64,000 nucleotides of DNA from [Phialemoniopsis] sp. UDSM-2020 (Eukaryota > Ascomycota > Sordariomycetes > Thyridiales > Thyridiaceae): the NCBI GenBank assembly GCA_018873225.1, contig JAEILZ010000005.1:1736001-1800000 (forward strand), written 5' to 3'. A program made the position numbers and the translations under genes. The notes under the pieces are model-generated. The model saw only the letters and a list, made by a program, of their open reading frames with translations, was not told where the DNA came from and did no database searches. Below, piece after piece: positions 22,362 through 33,132 of the stretch (position 1 is the first letter of the stretch; each line of letters begins with the position of its first letter).

Positions 22362-24084
22362 CTACCAGGCTGTAATGTCTTCCACCTCAGCTTCGCCAAA
22401 GGTACTTGACTTGGTCATCTGTCCAACAGAGCTCTCAACAGACTCCGAGACGTCCTTGTTCATAATATCAGGTAGAACATCCCTAAAGAAATTGAGCAGG
22501 TACCTGTTTACCTGCTCAAATTGCAACAAGAAAGCATCGTGGCCCTCGGGACTGTCAATTTTCTCCAGGCGCGAGTCCTTGATGCCAGCCGCTATCTCTT
22601 GCTGCTCCGCAAAAGTGAATAGCCCGTCGCTCTCAATCCCCATGACCAAGGTTGGCTGCTCGATCATGGCAAGCGCTTCGGCGATGGTGTCAGCCCGGTC
22701 GTGGGAGACATCGTGTGTGTCCAACTTGCGTGTCATGGCGATATAGCAGTTGCTGTCGAACCGCTTGACAAATTTGGACCCCTGGTATCGGAGATAAGAT
22801 TGTGCGGAGAAGTAGGTGGAAGTAGGCATCTTGTCTCCGCCTGTTAAGCTGGTCTTTGGAGGACCATGAAACTGCGGGTCAAGGGTCGCTGCCTCTGTGT
22901 TTGCCTGCGTTCCTGGTGAAGCAGATCCGTTGGGCGGAGAGTTCGTCTTCAGCTTCGTCTCGCTGTTGTGCCGGGACATGCCAGTCCGAGTGATATTGTG
23001 GCCATCATTGTGGGCATAGAAATATGCCTCTGACGCAGAGTTTGGCTGAGGGCGCTCCCGAATCGTCTGCCGCCGGGAAGGGTCGGGTATATTGCGACCG
23101 AACCGAGCCTCGAATGAGTTCCGGCTGCGGTAGGTCAGGAGAGCCGACATACGTGCGGCTGCAAGGCCAGTAGCGGGCGGATCATCAAAGGAGTAGTAGC
23201 CGTCTTCATACTTGGGATCAGCGTAGATGCTCTGACGCTGCGCTTCACCCCAGCTGATTCCCCAAGCACTGTGCCGGCTGGAGGTAGCAATAGGTGCGAT
23301 GCAGCGCACGTAGTCCTTGCCAAAATAGGCCCACTCGAGCACGAACATGCCCCCAAGCGAACCGCCAACGACGGCGGCAACTTGACGGACTCCAAGGTCG
23401 TCTAGAAGAAGCTTGTGAAGACTGCAGCAGAGTTAGAATGCTACTGACTCCTCGCAGTGCTTGTTTATATGCTTTCCCACTTACTTTACATCGTCACGAA
23501 TCGTTGTCAGGGGGAACTCAGGACCGTAGCGTTCGTTCTTGGGGTCTCCGTCCTTAGCTGTGACAGGACTTGCGGTACCATATGGGCTGCCCAGACTGTT
23601 CATGCAGACGATGAAAAAGCGAGAGACATCAAAGGCACGGCCAGGGCCGCCCAGGAGAGGCCCCCACCAGTCGGCAACATCAGCACTGCCGGTCAGGGCA
23701 TGGCAGATGACCATGGCATTGTCGCCGTTGGGAGACAGCGTGCCTCTCGTGGTGTAGGCCACGGGGACATTTTGAAGAGTAACACCCGACTCGAGTGTGA
23801 AAGACGGGATAATGGCGATCTCTTGGTCCGGAATCAAGGATGCAAACGGGTTCTCAGGTTGAGACCGAGTTCTTTCTTACAGGTATTCAGCCACCGGTCT
23901 TGTTTCAGGAGAGTGAGGTGCGCGTGAACAGGGGGATAAGATGCATAAGTGAGATAAAGCACAAAGGTCAACATTTGTAGAAGCGATACAAACGTCAAAA
24001 TGAGGGGGGATGTAGCAGTTGCAGGTGTAAGTACTGACCGTATTTGGGTGCAACCGCGCCATTGGCAGAATTTTCGGCGGCCAT
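22362..24084 (-). CDS. met2: Homoserine O-acetyltransferase
   Basis: Exons 24039-24084, 23485-23875 and 22362-23421 (introns 163 and 63 nt) give 498 residues. It transfers acetyl from acetyl-CoA to homoserine, the committed step to methionine. It is an alpha/beta hydrolase: NPFASLIPDQ and YTTRGTLSPNGDNAMVICHALTGS open the domain, the nucleophile serine lies in GGSLGG (about S168), the acid in GIESDGLF (about D411) and the histidine in EGHDAF (about H440). A fungal-type low-complexity insert (about residues 295-340, rich in S, N, T) separates the lid from the rest. The short first exon encodes MAAENSANGAVAPKY, usual for ascomycete homologues. A TGACTCA site about 190 bp upstream suggests cross-pathway (Gcn4/CPC1) control. 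Confidence 0.95.
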
Positions 24085-25092
24085 AGCTGAGAGCGTTTCT
24101 CAGAATGCCCGTGCTTTGTCGGCAGTCTATGAACCACACGAACGTACAGCCAATTGAAGAATGGTAAAGTGAATGAGAACCAGATTGAGGGTTCCTCGAC
24201 CTTGTGATTGAAGAGGGTTTGACGTTATTTATGAGTTGTGAATCACCAGATGCCGCTGCAAGCCTTCGCTTGTCTTTGACTCATAATAGGACAGTATGTC
24301 AATGCTAGAAGACGGCAGATGGATTGCGCCATTCATTACCACCTGCGGCCGTCCTAATCGAGCCCTATTGACCGGAGACCGCCCGCACTTGGTCGGACCC
24401 GTAAAAAAGTTTGGTGCCGGAGCGACAGTAGTCCGTAGTGAAAACCGTTGAGTGTCAAGCTTGGGTGACCAGCTGGCAGATTGATGGGCTGCCAGTGGAT
24501 TAGCGCCACACTTTGTGGCTGGTGAGGTGGGATGACAGCGGCAGCCTCGCAGTGAGGCTGCAGTTTTTCGCAGGCAGGCATGCCTGCTGGTCCTTCTTGG
24601 TGGTCTGTGCTCGTCGCAACACGCCAAAGTACTCCGTAGCTCCACGCGAGCGAGACAAGCAAGAGTGAGCAGAGATAGTGACAAGCTCCTCCGCCTCACC
24701 ACCACCACCACCACCAAACTTCACCTGTCAACAGCAGGTGTCGCAGTCGCAGGAGTTTCACGGATTCACTCCCCACCCCAGATTCTCTTCACTTTCGGGC
24801 CAGCCTTCGCTCTTTGTCACTCCCTCACTGGGCTGGCGACCCGTTTTCATTGCGTTTAGCCTTCTTTCCTTTGTTCGATTATCTCCCTTCTCGACCTTCC
24901 CATCTCCTCCACACATCCACAATTGCAACGGTTGACGCAAACTTCGCCTGACCGATCATCGTACCCAAAGAGTCATCAACACGCAACTTTCACGCAATCT
25001 GGAGCTTTCTTCAACCGCGCTCGCCGGTTGCGAACCCAGATCTCACCACCATACATGAATCACCAACGCAGCCTTACTCTCTAGCCAACGAA
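24085..25092. other. Divergent promoter region of MET2 and THO2
   Basis: Shared upstream region of two divergent genes. The half next to THO2 is pyrimidine-rich. Small arginine/proline-rich frames here have no domain and are not called. Confidence 0.55.
24277..24283. promoter_or_regulatory. TGACTCA, Gcn4/CPC1-type site
   Basis: An exact match to the palindromic amino-acid-starvation bZIP site, 193 bp upstream of the MET2 start codon. This is the expected place and gene class for general control. Confidence 0.6.
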
Positions 25093-28000
25093 ATGCCTCC
25101 CAAGCGTAAGAGACCTGAACGGGGCCCTTCCGACGGTGGTGGCGGCCGGCCTTCGCCTCACCGCCCAGAACAGACTACGCTTGGCCAGCATGATAGGAAC
25201 CACTACGATGCAGGTGGTCGTGGCGGGCGCGGCGGCCGGAACAATCCTAGGAGGAATGATCGCCGTGACTTTTCGCAGACATCTCAACCGCCAGTACCGG
25301 CGCCTGCCAATCCAACAGTCGCACCGCCTCGGTCGCCCACCTTCCAGCGACCTTCAAATATTCCTCAGCCAAGCTCCACGCCTCACGCGACTGTCGTAGC
25401 TCCCGTCGAGCCTCCATCAGAACCTCTCGCGCCGATCGACTCTGGCTACATCTACGACATTGTCATCGACGAGTCCATAGAGAGATGGGAGTCTGGCGCC
25501 CGGGAAGAAATCCAAGCGCTTGGAGTCCAAGCCCGCCAAAACGGAGATACCTCACAGTTGTCCAGCATTCTCCAGGAATTCATACATTCCGTTATCGACT
25601 TGCGGATAGACCCTGTATTTGCAGGAAATGCGGTCAAGGAAATCATTGGTACACGATCGGAGGAGGCCGGCGAATCTGGCTTTGCTTTCGATCCCCACGT
25701 ACTCTTCCTCGACTGTATCTCGATCATTCTGGAAGTCGAAGGAGGGGTCTATCGCTCCCAGCTTCGCGACTTCATGGCTGTCACCGAGGTGTCCACCACG
25801 CTTGTCCGGCAGATCTTGGATCCAGACCTTCTCAACCAGCTAGGACTCTTGCGCAATACCTTCTCAAAGATGGCTATACGACAATCCACGAACCTTCTCT
25901 ACAGGCAAGCAAATTACAACTTGTTGCGGGAAGAATCAGAAGGCTTCTCAAAGCTGATGACTGAGCTTTATGCGAGCTGCTCCAATGCGGCCCCCGAATA
26001 TTCCTTCACATCCGCTCGCACCGCCTTCGACAGAGTCAAGGCATTGATTGGCACATTCGACCTCGATGTTGGGAGAACACTCGATGTTACGCTAGATGTC
26101 TTTGCAACGACCGTCATTAAGCATCCGAAGTTCTTTGTCAAATTCCTCCGCATTAGTTCATGGTGGCCCGGAACATCTTCGGAAAACCCCGAGAGCGCCT
26201 TCCTCCAAGGATTACCAAGATGGGCGCAACCCGAGTTTGCTGACCAAGCCCTCGACGACGAGACTGAGGCCAGCATGTCCGAGGAGCGTCGTAAGCGCGA
26301 TGTTCAATTCTGGAGAAGGGTGCGCGAGACTCATCTTGACGCCTTTTTCGAGCTTGGAGGCCGGGAAGTCGCAGACGATGCTGCCCAGCGCCTCGCCGAG
26401 CATCTGAGCACCAGTCCCGACGATGAGGACGAAGAGCAACGGTGGATCCAGATCACCAAGACCTTGCCTCCTCAAGGGAACCGCATTGCTGCTCAGCTCC
26501 TTGGCTTTAAGCTGCGTTTCTATATCTCGGAGCACAGAAAAGAGGACGACGTTCTTCCAGCTAATATCTTGTATCTTTCCGCGCTCCTGATAAAGACTGG
26601 TTTCATATCGCTGTGCGATCTCTATCCACACCTATGGCCGCTTGACGAGGATATGGCTACTGTTCGCGAGAAGAAAGCGAAAGAATTGGAGGAAAAAGAA
26701 CGCAAAAATCGACCAGGCGGGGCAATGAACGCTTTGATGATGGCTGATGCCCTTCCAGATGATATGCCTCCTCCTCCGAGCTCCTCTACCCGTCGAGACG
26801 CTCTCTCTGGAAAGCAAGAAGCCACATCAAAAGCGGCTGAAGAGTCTCAAAAACCAATACTCCCAGAACCGCTTGACCAAAAGGTGCAGCTGCTGGAGCA
26901 CCTTCTGACCATCGGCGCACTTCCAGAGTCACTCTACATTCTTGGCCGGCACCCTTGGCTTGTCGACTCCTTTTCGGATACTATCCTTCCTCTCATTCAC
27001 AGAATCATCAAGTATTCTCTCACCAAGGTTGCTCAGGACAGCCAGCCCATCCCGACAAGTTCCGCGGGTTGCCCTCCTAAAAAAATGGCGGATGCCGACC
27101 AGAGTGGCGTACCGAAGGGCAGTGTCAAGCAATCCGAGCTTCAGTCTAAGCGGCCATTGCGATGGCCATTTCCCGACAAATACGATGTTGCCGATGGGCA
27201 GACATACCGCTACTACTTCGACGAGTGGGTTGACACTATTCCCATCTGTCAAACAGTCGACGATGTCTTCTCTCTTTGCAACTCGTTCATCAATATTTCG
27301 GGTGTGAATATCGGGCGAGATTCGGAGTTGTTGACGAAGATTGCCACTATTGGCTTGAAGAGCCTCAAAGACGATCAGTCGGAAGCGAATCTTGGCCGCT
27401 GGCACGATCTCTTGAAACGCCTACTCGTTCCTGCTCTCAGCCTTTCGCCTCCTAATCCTTCCGTCAATGATGCGATATGGACGCTGCTACAATTCTACCC
27501 CACGGCTGTTCGTTATGCCATCTACGCGGAGTGGTACGAAGGCGCAACCTCTCGGCTGCCCGCCATGTCTGCCGCTTTCGCTCGATCTAGGTTGGAAACC
27601 CTCAGCACTATGAAGCGGTTGTCCCTTACGAACATCAAGACGATGGCCAGAACTCTCGCCAAAACCACATTCTCATCACCTGGAATAGTGTTCAAGGTGG
27701 CACTTGACCAAATCGAGGCTTACAGCAACCTGATCCAGGTATTTGTCGAATGCGGCAAATACTTCACGCATCTTGGCCATGATGTCCTCGTTTGGTCTCT
27801 GATGAGCTCGTTGGGAGGAAAGCAGAGAAGCAGAACTCAGGAGAGCTCAGTCCTCCTGACTAGCAAGTGGCTTCAAGCACTGTCCAAATTCTCGGGCAAC
27901 GTTTTCAAGCGTTACTCAATCATGGACCCAACTCCAGTCATACAATACGTCAATGACCAGTTGCTGAAGGGCAACTCAACCGATCTCGTCATCCTCAAGG

Positions 28001-31000
28001 AGCTGATTCTTACCATGGGTGGTTTGGTGTCGGACATGGATTTCACCGATGCCCAGCTTCGTGCCATGACCGGTGGCAAGATACTCAGGAGACAGACATT
28101 GATCAATCTCCAGGACAAACGCTTCGAGTCCACAAAGAGCGCTAAGCGGTTGATGCAGGCTTTGGTCGACACTAGGCTTGCCGGACGACTGCTTATCAAC
28201 ATTGCGCAATACCGTCAAGCGGCCATCTTCAAGGCATCGGAATTGGAGTCGCATATCAAATACCTATCTACTGTGGTTGACGATTCTCACCAGGTCTTTG
28301 CGCAGTACCTGGACCTTCTCCGGAGCAATCTGGACCCCGAGAAATTCGATGATCTCGTCCCAGACATCGGCCGTTTGATGGGCGAGTTTGGTCTTGATGT
28401 TACATTGGCATTCATGGTAACCCGTGCAGGGCTTGCGCACCGTTTACTGGATTCGCCGGCCCCTGCTTCTCCCGTCCTGGAGCAAGACAAATCCCAGTCA
28501 ATTCAATTTCCAGCCGACAAAGATGGAGATGTTGCCATGAAAGGCGACGATTCCGCCGACACCGCTGGCAATCCCGATGCCTCTGATCTGAACGGAGAAA
28601 AGATGGTGGTCGATGCAAAGGAGGCGGAAAACACGACCAATGACTCCCCAGCCCCAACAATGGCTACCGCTGACAGGAAAAAGGCCGACCCATTTTTCGA
28701 TGTTCTGCAGCCTGCGATAGCATCCGTACAAGCTGTCGTGCCGGGCAAAGTCTGGGATCATATGAGCGCGGAGTTCTACGCCATTTTCTGGACTCTCCAA
28801 CTTGGCGATCTAACTGTACCTCGTCCTAGCTATGAGGCAGCACATGCATTGCTCAAGAAACAAGCTGAAGATGTCATGAAGGATCGAAGCGACATGTCGA
28901 GAAGCGGAATGAACCTGAAGAACGCGAAACGGGACCAGCTATTGGATCTTTCGCGCAGCATTCTGCAAGAAATGGTCAGCCACGCCGAACGGAACCAGAA
29001 ACTGAAAATCCGGCTCCTGAGACAATCAAGTACCTGGTTTCCAGGCACTTCGTCTCAGGCTGATGCTGTCTCAGACAATCTTCTCGAGCAATGCATCTTC
29101 CCTAGGCTGCTGCTTTCTGCCAGCGACACGGAATATGCATTCCGACTTCTCAAGTTCCTGCATGAGAACAAGACGCCCAACTTCAAGTTAATGTCGTTTT
29201 ACGAGCGTCTATTCCAGTCAAACCGACTTCGCGATCTCATCTTTTCTTGCACAGTCCGTGAAGCGGAGCATTTGGGCCGCTTTTTCCGATGCATCCTTGG
29301 TGATCTTGCAAGGTGGCATTCAGACAAGACTCTCTACGAAAAAGAGGCGCTCGGTCACACTGCCAAGGACGGCCGCAGAACGTATCTCGGATTTGCCGAG
29401 TCATTCGATGATGACGGGAAGCCGGCGACGTTTGTCCAGCATCCCCAGTTCCGGGATCTGCTGTATGGATGGCACAAGAATTTCAACATCGCATTGAAGG
29501 ACTGTTTGGAAAACACTGAGTGGATGCACATCAGGAACGCGATCACAATCATCAAATTTGTGCTCGAATTCTTCCCTGCTGTGGACTTTATGGGACGTCA
29601 ATTCGCGGAGCAACTCAAGAAGATCACGGAGCGAGAGGCAGCGTCCAAAACAGCCAGTGAATCTGAGGCTGCCCACCGCGTCGATCTGTCAGTCGCCGCC
29701 CAAACCGCGTTCTCTGAACTGCAGAGGCGGAGATCCAAATGGGTCATGGTGCAAGCTTTCAGGCCCAATGCATCCGGGAAGAACCAGGAGGAGTCGAAAG
29801 CTGGCGAAACTACCGGCCTGCGGCCGACTGCGCCCGAGTTCAAGCCGAAGAGTGCAGCTACAATGGGACCAGGGCAGTCTGCCAACGACGCTGAAGATGG
29901 AGAAGTCAAGGATGGAAAAACCGGTCCTACAAGCTCCAACACATCTACTACTTCGTCTCGGCCAAATGTGCCAAGCAGACCAATGCCAACCGAGCGAGAG
30001 TCTGCAGGGGCGCCTGCAAAATCAAGCAGGCCGTCCACTCCAAAGCCTTCTTCTGCCGCAACAACGAGTCAGGTTCCAGGACGCCCAGAGCCCTCCAAGG
30101 CGTCGGGCCTGACATCCTTGCCTCACCCTAGTAGCTTGCCTAATCGCCCAGATGTACCGGTACCTGGCAGAGGGTTTGGGTCTGATCGCTTTGGCTCGGG
30201 CAGGCCCCAGGATCGACGGGAGCCTGTCCCAAGAGACGCTCAGGAGCCGAGGGATCGAAGTCATAGAGATTCGCGAGATCCAAGGGAATCTAATCATCCC
30301 CGGGACCTTCGAGATGGGCGAGACTTCCGCACCCCAGACGCCGGCCGGTCGAGAGATTCTTCTGGGCCTGATCGCCGCATGGCCGAAGGCGCTTCTAGGG
30401 ACACGCCACGCCATTCCGAGCGAGAGCGCTCGTCAAGGAATGACGCTACACCACGGCGCCAGGACCATCAGCAACCTCCTGAGCGGGACTCCCGTACACC
30501 TCGAGATAGACAGAACGGACCTGGTAGGGGCCAGGACCGTGTACCATCCCGAGAGCGGCCTGCACCTACACCTCCCGCCGGACCGGCTTCTCAGCCAGCC
30601 CCTCAAGAAGCAGGTGTCAACCCAGAGCGGGCGAGATTGATTGCTTCTGGAGACAGGCCTGAGATCATGAATCCAGCACGAGCAGCCTTGTTTGGCGATT
30701 CCCGTTCAACTCCAAGTCGCGGGCCGCGAGAAGAGTCCAAGGACCGTGCTTCCTCGAGAGCACAGTCTCCAAAGGGCTCAGATGGCCGTACCACAGAGAC
30801 TGCCACTCCGGATAGGAGCCGCGATAGTCGTCAGAGTCGTCCACCCCACAACGATCAGCAGGGCCCAAGTCGTGACAACCAGGGCGAGGGGGCCAACAGT
30901 CTTCCCAAGGATAGAGCGGGCGACTACGGTGCTGACAGAGCTAATGCCGAACGCGGTTTCCGAGGCTCAGCTTCCCGTCAGCCAGAGACGGACCATGGAA

Positions 31001-32358
31001 GGCTCAATCACCAGGATCCTAATTATGGCCGTCTCAATCCGATACAGTCGGTGGCAGATATTCCATCAGGGCCCAGGGGTCGAGGCCGGGACTCGCGAGT
31101 CGGCTCAATGAATGCTCCGCCCCGACCCGATGCACGCTTCTCTAATCCGGAGACGCCTCGAGCCCCCTCGCCAGATCGTCAACCTCCCTCCGGGCCTTCT
31201 TCGTCTAGACAGCGGCGTGGTCGCGGTGGCCAGTTTGAGCCCGGCCCCAGCGCCCAGTCCCCAGCGGCGGCAACGCCGCCACCATCAACCGGCGTCCACC
31301 CGGACCGCGCACGACATGTGGACACTGCGCAGGCTCCATCTCACGGCCCTGGGAATTCTGCACCTTCATCAAGCAGCTCTGTCGGCGTTCATCCATCTAG
31401 ACTTCAGCAGATCGCGCCTCCGCCGCCCCCGCCCCCGCCACCACCACCCCATGCCTCTCGAAACAACTTACCCCAGTATTCTTCGCCCATGACGGGCGGA
31501 CCTTCTGGCCCTCGAGGGCAGCCAGGCAGTCTCCCTGCTACTCCTAGTGGAGACTATCGTGGCAATCACTCTACACCGACGGGTCCATCTCCTTCTAATG
31601 AGCGGACGAGGAACCGAGGTGAACGAATGATGAGGGGTATTCAAGATACTTTGAGTGGAAGCGGCGGCCGGAGAGGAGGGGGTCATCGCGGGCAAATCGC
31701 CGGTTCCGATGCGCAGGTGCTCACTGGTGGCTCTCCAGTCAGCACCCCAGTCTTCGAGAGGAACGATCCTATGCGTCGTGATCTGGGACCTGAGCGACCA
31801 CCAGCTGCACCAAATGGCGAAGACCACCAAGGGACAAGTGGTAGAGATCATGAGCGGAGCGGTCGGCGAGACCATCGGTCGGATCGTTCTGGTCGAGCTT
31901 CGCGTCGAAGCAGTCGGGAGCGAAGCCAGGAGCGTGAGGGCAAGACTCATAGAGAACACAGAGATCGGCGTTCGGACGTCCAAGGCATGCCAGCAGGACC
32001 CGGCGCTGCACCGACCAACAGCACAGTAGAACGCGACACGCAAGGTCCTCGACGACCCGGTCGCGAGCCCAGTATGGCAAACAGAGATGCGCCGGGTGTT
32101 GGCATTAGGGACCCCAACCACGAGCCTTTGGGCGGAGGCCGGGAGTCGAGGCAGAGAGGCGAAGGTAGAGGAGATGGAGGATCAGGTAGACCGCCGGAAG
32201 AATGGGGCGGCAACGGGAGAGGACCACGTGGTGGAGGTGGACCGAGAGGAGGTGACGACCAACGGCGAGACGGTCGCGAGGACCGAGGTCGAAAGCGAAG
32301 AAGCGAGGAGGGCGCCGGATTGATGGGTAACGATCGCGAAAAGAGACAGCGACGTTAG
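25093..32358 (+). CDS. tho2: THO complex subunit 2
   Basis: One uninterrupted frame of 2,421 codons. THO couples transcription to mRNA packaging and export; Tho2 is its largest scaffold subunit and is nuclear. The N-terminal 100 residues are disordered and basic. The helical scaffold begins near residue 110. A THOC2-type segment lies about 850-925 (LDQIEAYSNLIQVF...GHDVLVWSLMSSLG), and the C-terminal Tho2 domain about 1216-1500 (VWDHMSAEFYAIFWTLQLGDL...SFYERLFQSN). From about 1555 to the end, roughly 865 residues are disordered and rich in R, D, S, P and G, with RD/RS dipeptides and one polyproline run near 2110. Such tails bind RNA in Tho2 proteins. This one is long relative to yeast Tho2 (about 1,600 residues in total). 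The first ATG of the frame is used. Confidence 0.95.
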   Translation: MPPKRKRPERGPSDGGGGRPSPHRPEQTTLGQHDRNHYDAGGRGGRGGRNNPRRNDRRDFSQTSQPPVPAPANPTVAPPRSPTFQRPSNIPQPSSTPHATVVAPVEPPSEPLAPIDSGYIYDIVIDESIERWESGAREEIQALGVQARQNGDTSQLSSILQEFIHSVIDLRIDPVFAGNAVKEIIGTRSEEAGESGFAFDPHVLFLDCISIILEVEGGVYRSQLRDFMAVTEVSTTLVRQILDPDLLNQLGLLRNTFSKMAIRQSTNLLYRQANYNLLREESEGFSKLMTELYASCSNAAPEYSFTSARTAFDRVKALIGTFDLDVGRTLDVTLDVFATTVIKHPKFFVKFLRISSWWPGTSSENPESAFLQGLPRWAQPEFADQALDDETEASMSEERRKRDVQFWRRVRETHLDAFFELGGREVADDAAQRLAEHLSTSPDDEDEEQRWIQITKTLPPQGNRIAAQLLGFKLRFYISEHRKEDDVLPANILYLSALLIKTGFISLCDLYPHLWPLDEDMATVREKKAKELEEKERKNRPGGAMNALMMADALPDDMPPPPSSSTRRDALSGKQEATSKAAEESQKPILPEPLDQKVQLLEHLLTIGALPESLYILGRHPWLVDSFSDTILPLIHRIIKYSLTKVAQDSQPIPTSSAGCPPKKMADADQSGVPKGSVKQSELQSKRPLRWPFPDKYDVADGQTYRYYFDEWVDTIPICQTVDDVFSLCNSFINISGVNIGRDSELLTKIATIGLKSLKDDQSEANLGRWHDLLKRLLVPALSLSPPNPSVNDAIWTLLQFYPTAVRYAIYAEWYEGATSRLPAMSAAFARSRLETLSTMKRLSLTNIKTMARTLAKTTFSSPGIVFKVALDQIEAYSNLIQVFVECGKYFTHLGHDVLVWSLMSSLGGKQRSRTQESSVLLTSKWLQALSKFSGNVFKRYSIMDPTPVIQYVNDQLLKGNSTDLVILKELILTMGGLVSDMDFTDAQLRAMTGGKILRRQTLINLQDKRFESTKSAKRLMQALVDTRLAGRLLINIAQYRQAAIFKASELESHIKYLSTVVDDSHQVFAQYLDLLRSNLDPEKFDDLVPDIGRLMGEFGLDVTLAFMVTRAGLAHRLLDSPAPASPVLEQDKSQSIQFPADKDGDVAMKGDDSADTAGNPDASDLNGEKMVVDAKEAENTTNDSPAPTMATADRKKADPFFDVLQPAIASVQAVVPGKVWDHMSAEFYAIFWTLQLGDLTVPRPSYEAAHALLKKQAEDVMKDRSDMSRSGMNLKNAKRDQLLDLSRSILQEMVSHAERNQKLKIRLLRQSSTWFPGTSSQADAVSDNLLEQCIFPRLLLSASDTEYAFRLLKFLHENKTPNFKLMSFYERLFQSNRLRDLIFSCTVREAEHLGRFFRCILGDLARWHSDKTLYEKEALGHTAKDGRRTYLGFAESFDDDGKPATFVQHPQFRDLLYGWHKNFNIALKDCLENTEWMHIRNAITIIKFVLEFFPAVDFMGRQFAEQLKKITEREAASKTASESEAAHRVDLSVAAQTAFSELQRRRSKWVMVQAFRPNASGKNQEESKAGETTGLRPTAPEFKPKSAATMGPGQSANDAEDGEVKDGKTGPTSSNTSTTSSRPNVPSRPMPTERESAGAPAKSSRPSTPKPSSAATTSQVPGRPEPSKASGLTSLPHPSSLPNRPDVPVPGRGFGSDRFGSGRPQDRREPVPRDAQEPRDRSHRDSRDPRESNHPRDLRDGRDFRTPDAGRSRDSSGPDRRMAEGASRDTPRHSERERSSRNDATPRRQDHQQPPERDSRTPRDRQNGPGRGQDRVPSRERPAPTPPAGPASQPAPQEAGVNPERARLIASGDRPEIMNPARAALFGDSRSTPSRGPREESKDRASSRAQSPKGSDGRTTETATPDRSRDSRQSRPPHNDQQGPSRDNQGEGANSLPKDRAGDYGADRANAERGFRGSASRQPETDHGRLNHQDPNYGRLNPIQSVADIPSGPRGRGRDSRVGSMNAPPRPDARFSNPETPRAPSPDRQPPSGPSSSRQRRGRGGQFEPGPSAQSPAAATPPPSTGVHPDRARHVDTAQAPSHGPGNSAPSSSSSVGVHPSRLQQIAPPPPPPPPPPPHASRNNLPQYSSPMTGGPSGPRGQPGSLPATPSGDYRGNHSTPTGPSPSNERTRNRGERMMRGIQDTLSGSGGRRGGGHRGQIAGSDAQVLTGGSPVSTPVFERNDPMRRDLGPERPPAAPNGEDHQGTSGRDHERSGRRDHRSDRSGRASRRSSRERSQEREGKTHREHRDRRSDVQGMPAGPGAAPTNSTVERDTQGPRRPGREPSMANRDAPGVGIRDPNHEPLGGGRESRQRGEGRGDGGSGRPPEEWGGNGRGPRGGGGPRGGDDQRRDGREDRGRKRRSEEGAGLMGNDREKRQRR

Positions 32359-33132
32359 TAGCCGCCGTGCCATGAAAATGGATTGTTACGGGAGGAGCCT
32401 AGACGAATCCCTTCAGGAGCAGACTGTATCGATACGCAGCAAGAGTCGCAAATGCGTCAACTCGAACGGCAGGTGTCGTCTTCAGATCACATAGCGAATC
32501 TTGTCAAATTTCGTCGATGGGGCCGGTCACTGTATTATCCGACAATCGAAGAGGGGGACTGTCGTTGTTTTCTTCAAAGAGTGCCACGTCCTTCGGACAT
32601 TCACTGCGGACATCGCATTTATTCATTATCAGTTTCTATTTGTTTGCCATGATCATTTTGGAGGATGTCCGGAGTTGGGGAATCTGCGACTACAGACCGG
32701 GATCACACTATATTTGCGAAAGGCCTTCTCCAATTCAAGAGACGTTATTCCATAAACAATTCACACGGAAGGATCTCTCCTCATCCAAGATCCCGCCAGC
32801 GACACAAATCGGCTCTGAAAGAATGGCACTTCCTGGGCGAGAGTCGAGATGCACAATGGCTCCTCGCCCGGACGGGACATATCTTATATGTGACTTTTCA
32901 ATCTTCGGCGTTTTCAAAAGGTCCTTCATATTTCGAAGGAGCAATTAAGATACCCCTGTACTAGTAACGTACTCTATGAATTTGTATTGAGGCCCATGTT
33001 GGACCATAGGAGAGAAAAGGGGGGGCTGCTTGCGTCTTAGACGGGATAAAACCACAATCTCTCCCCTTGCTCCTTCTCTAGCCCCGAACAATCGTATGTA
33101 TGTATGATACATGGACAAGAAGGAACACCACT
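32359..33132. other. Convergent 3' region, no gene
   Basis: Between the THO2 stop and the stop of the secreted-protein gene. Overlapping short frames here lack domains; I see nothing to annotate beyond likely 3' ends. Confidence 0.5.
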
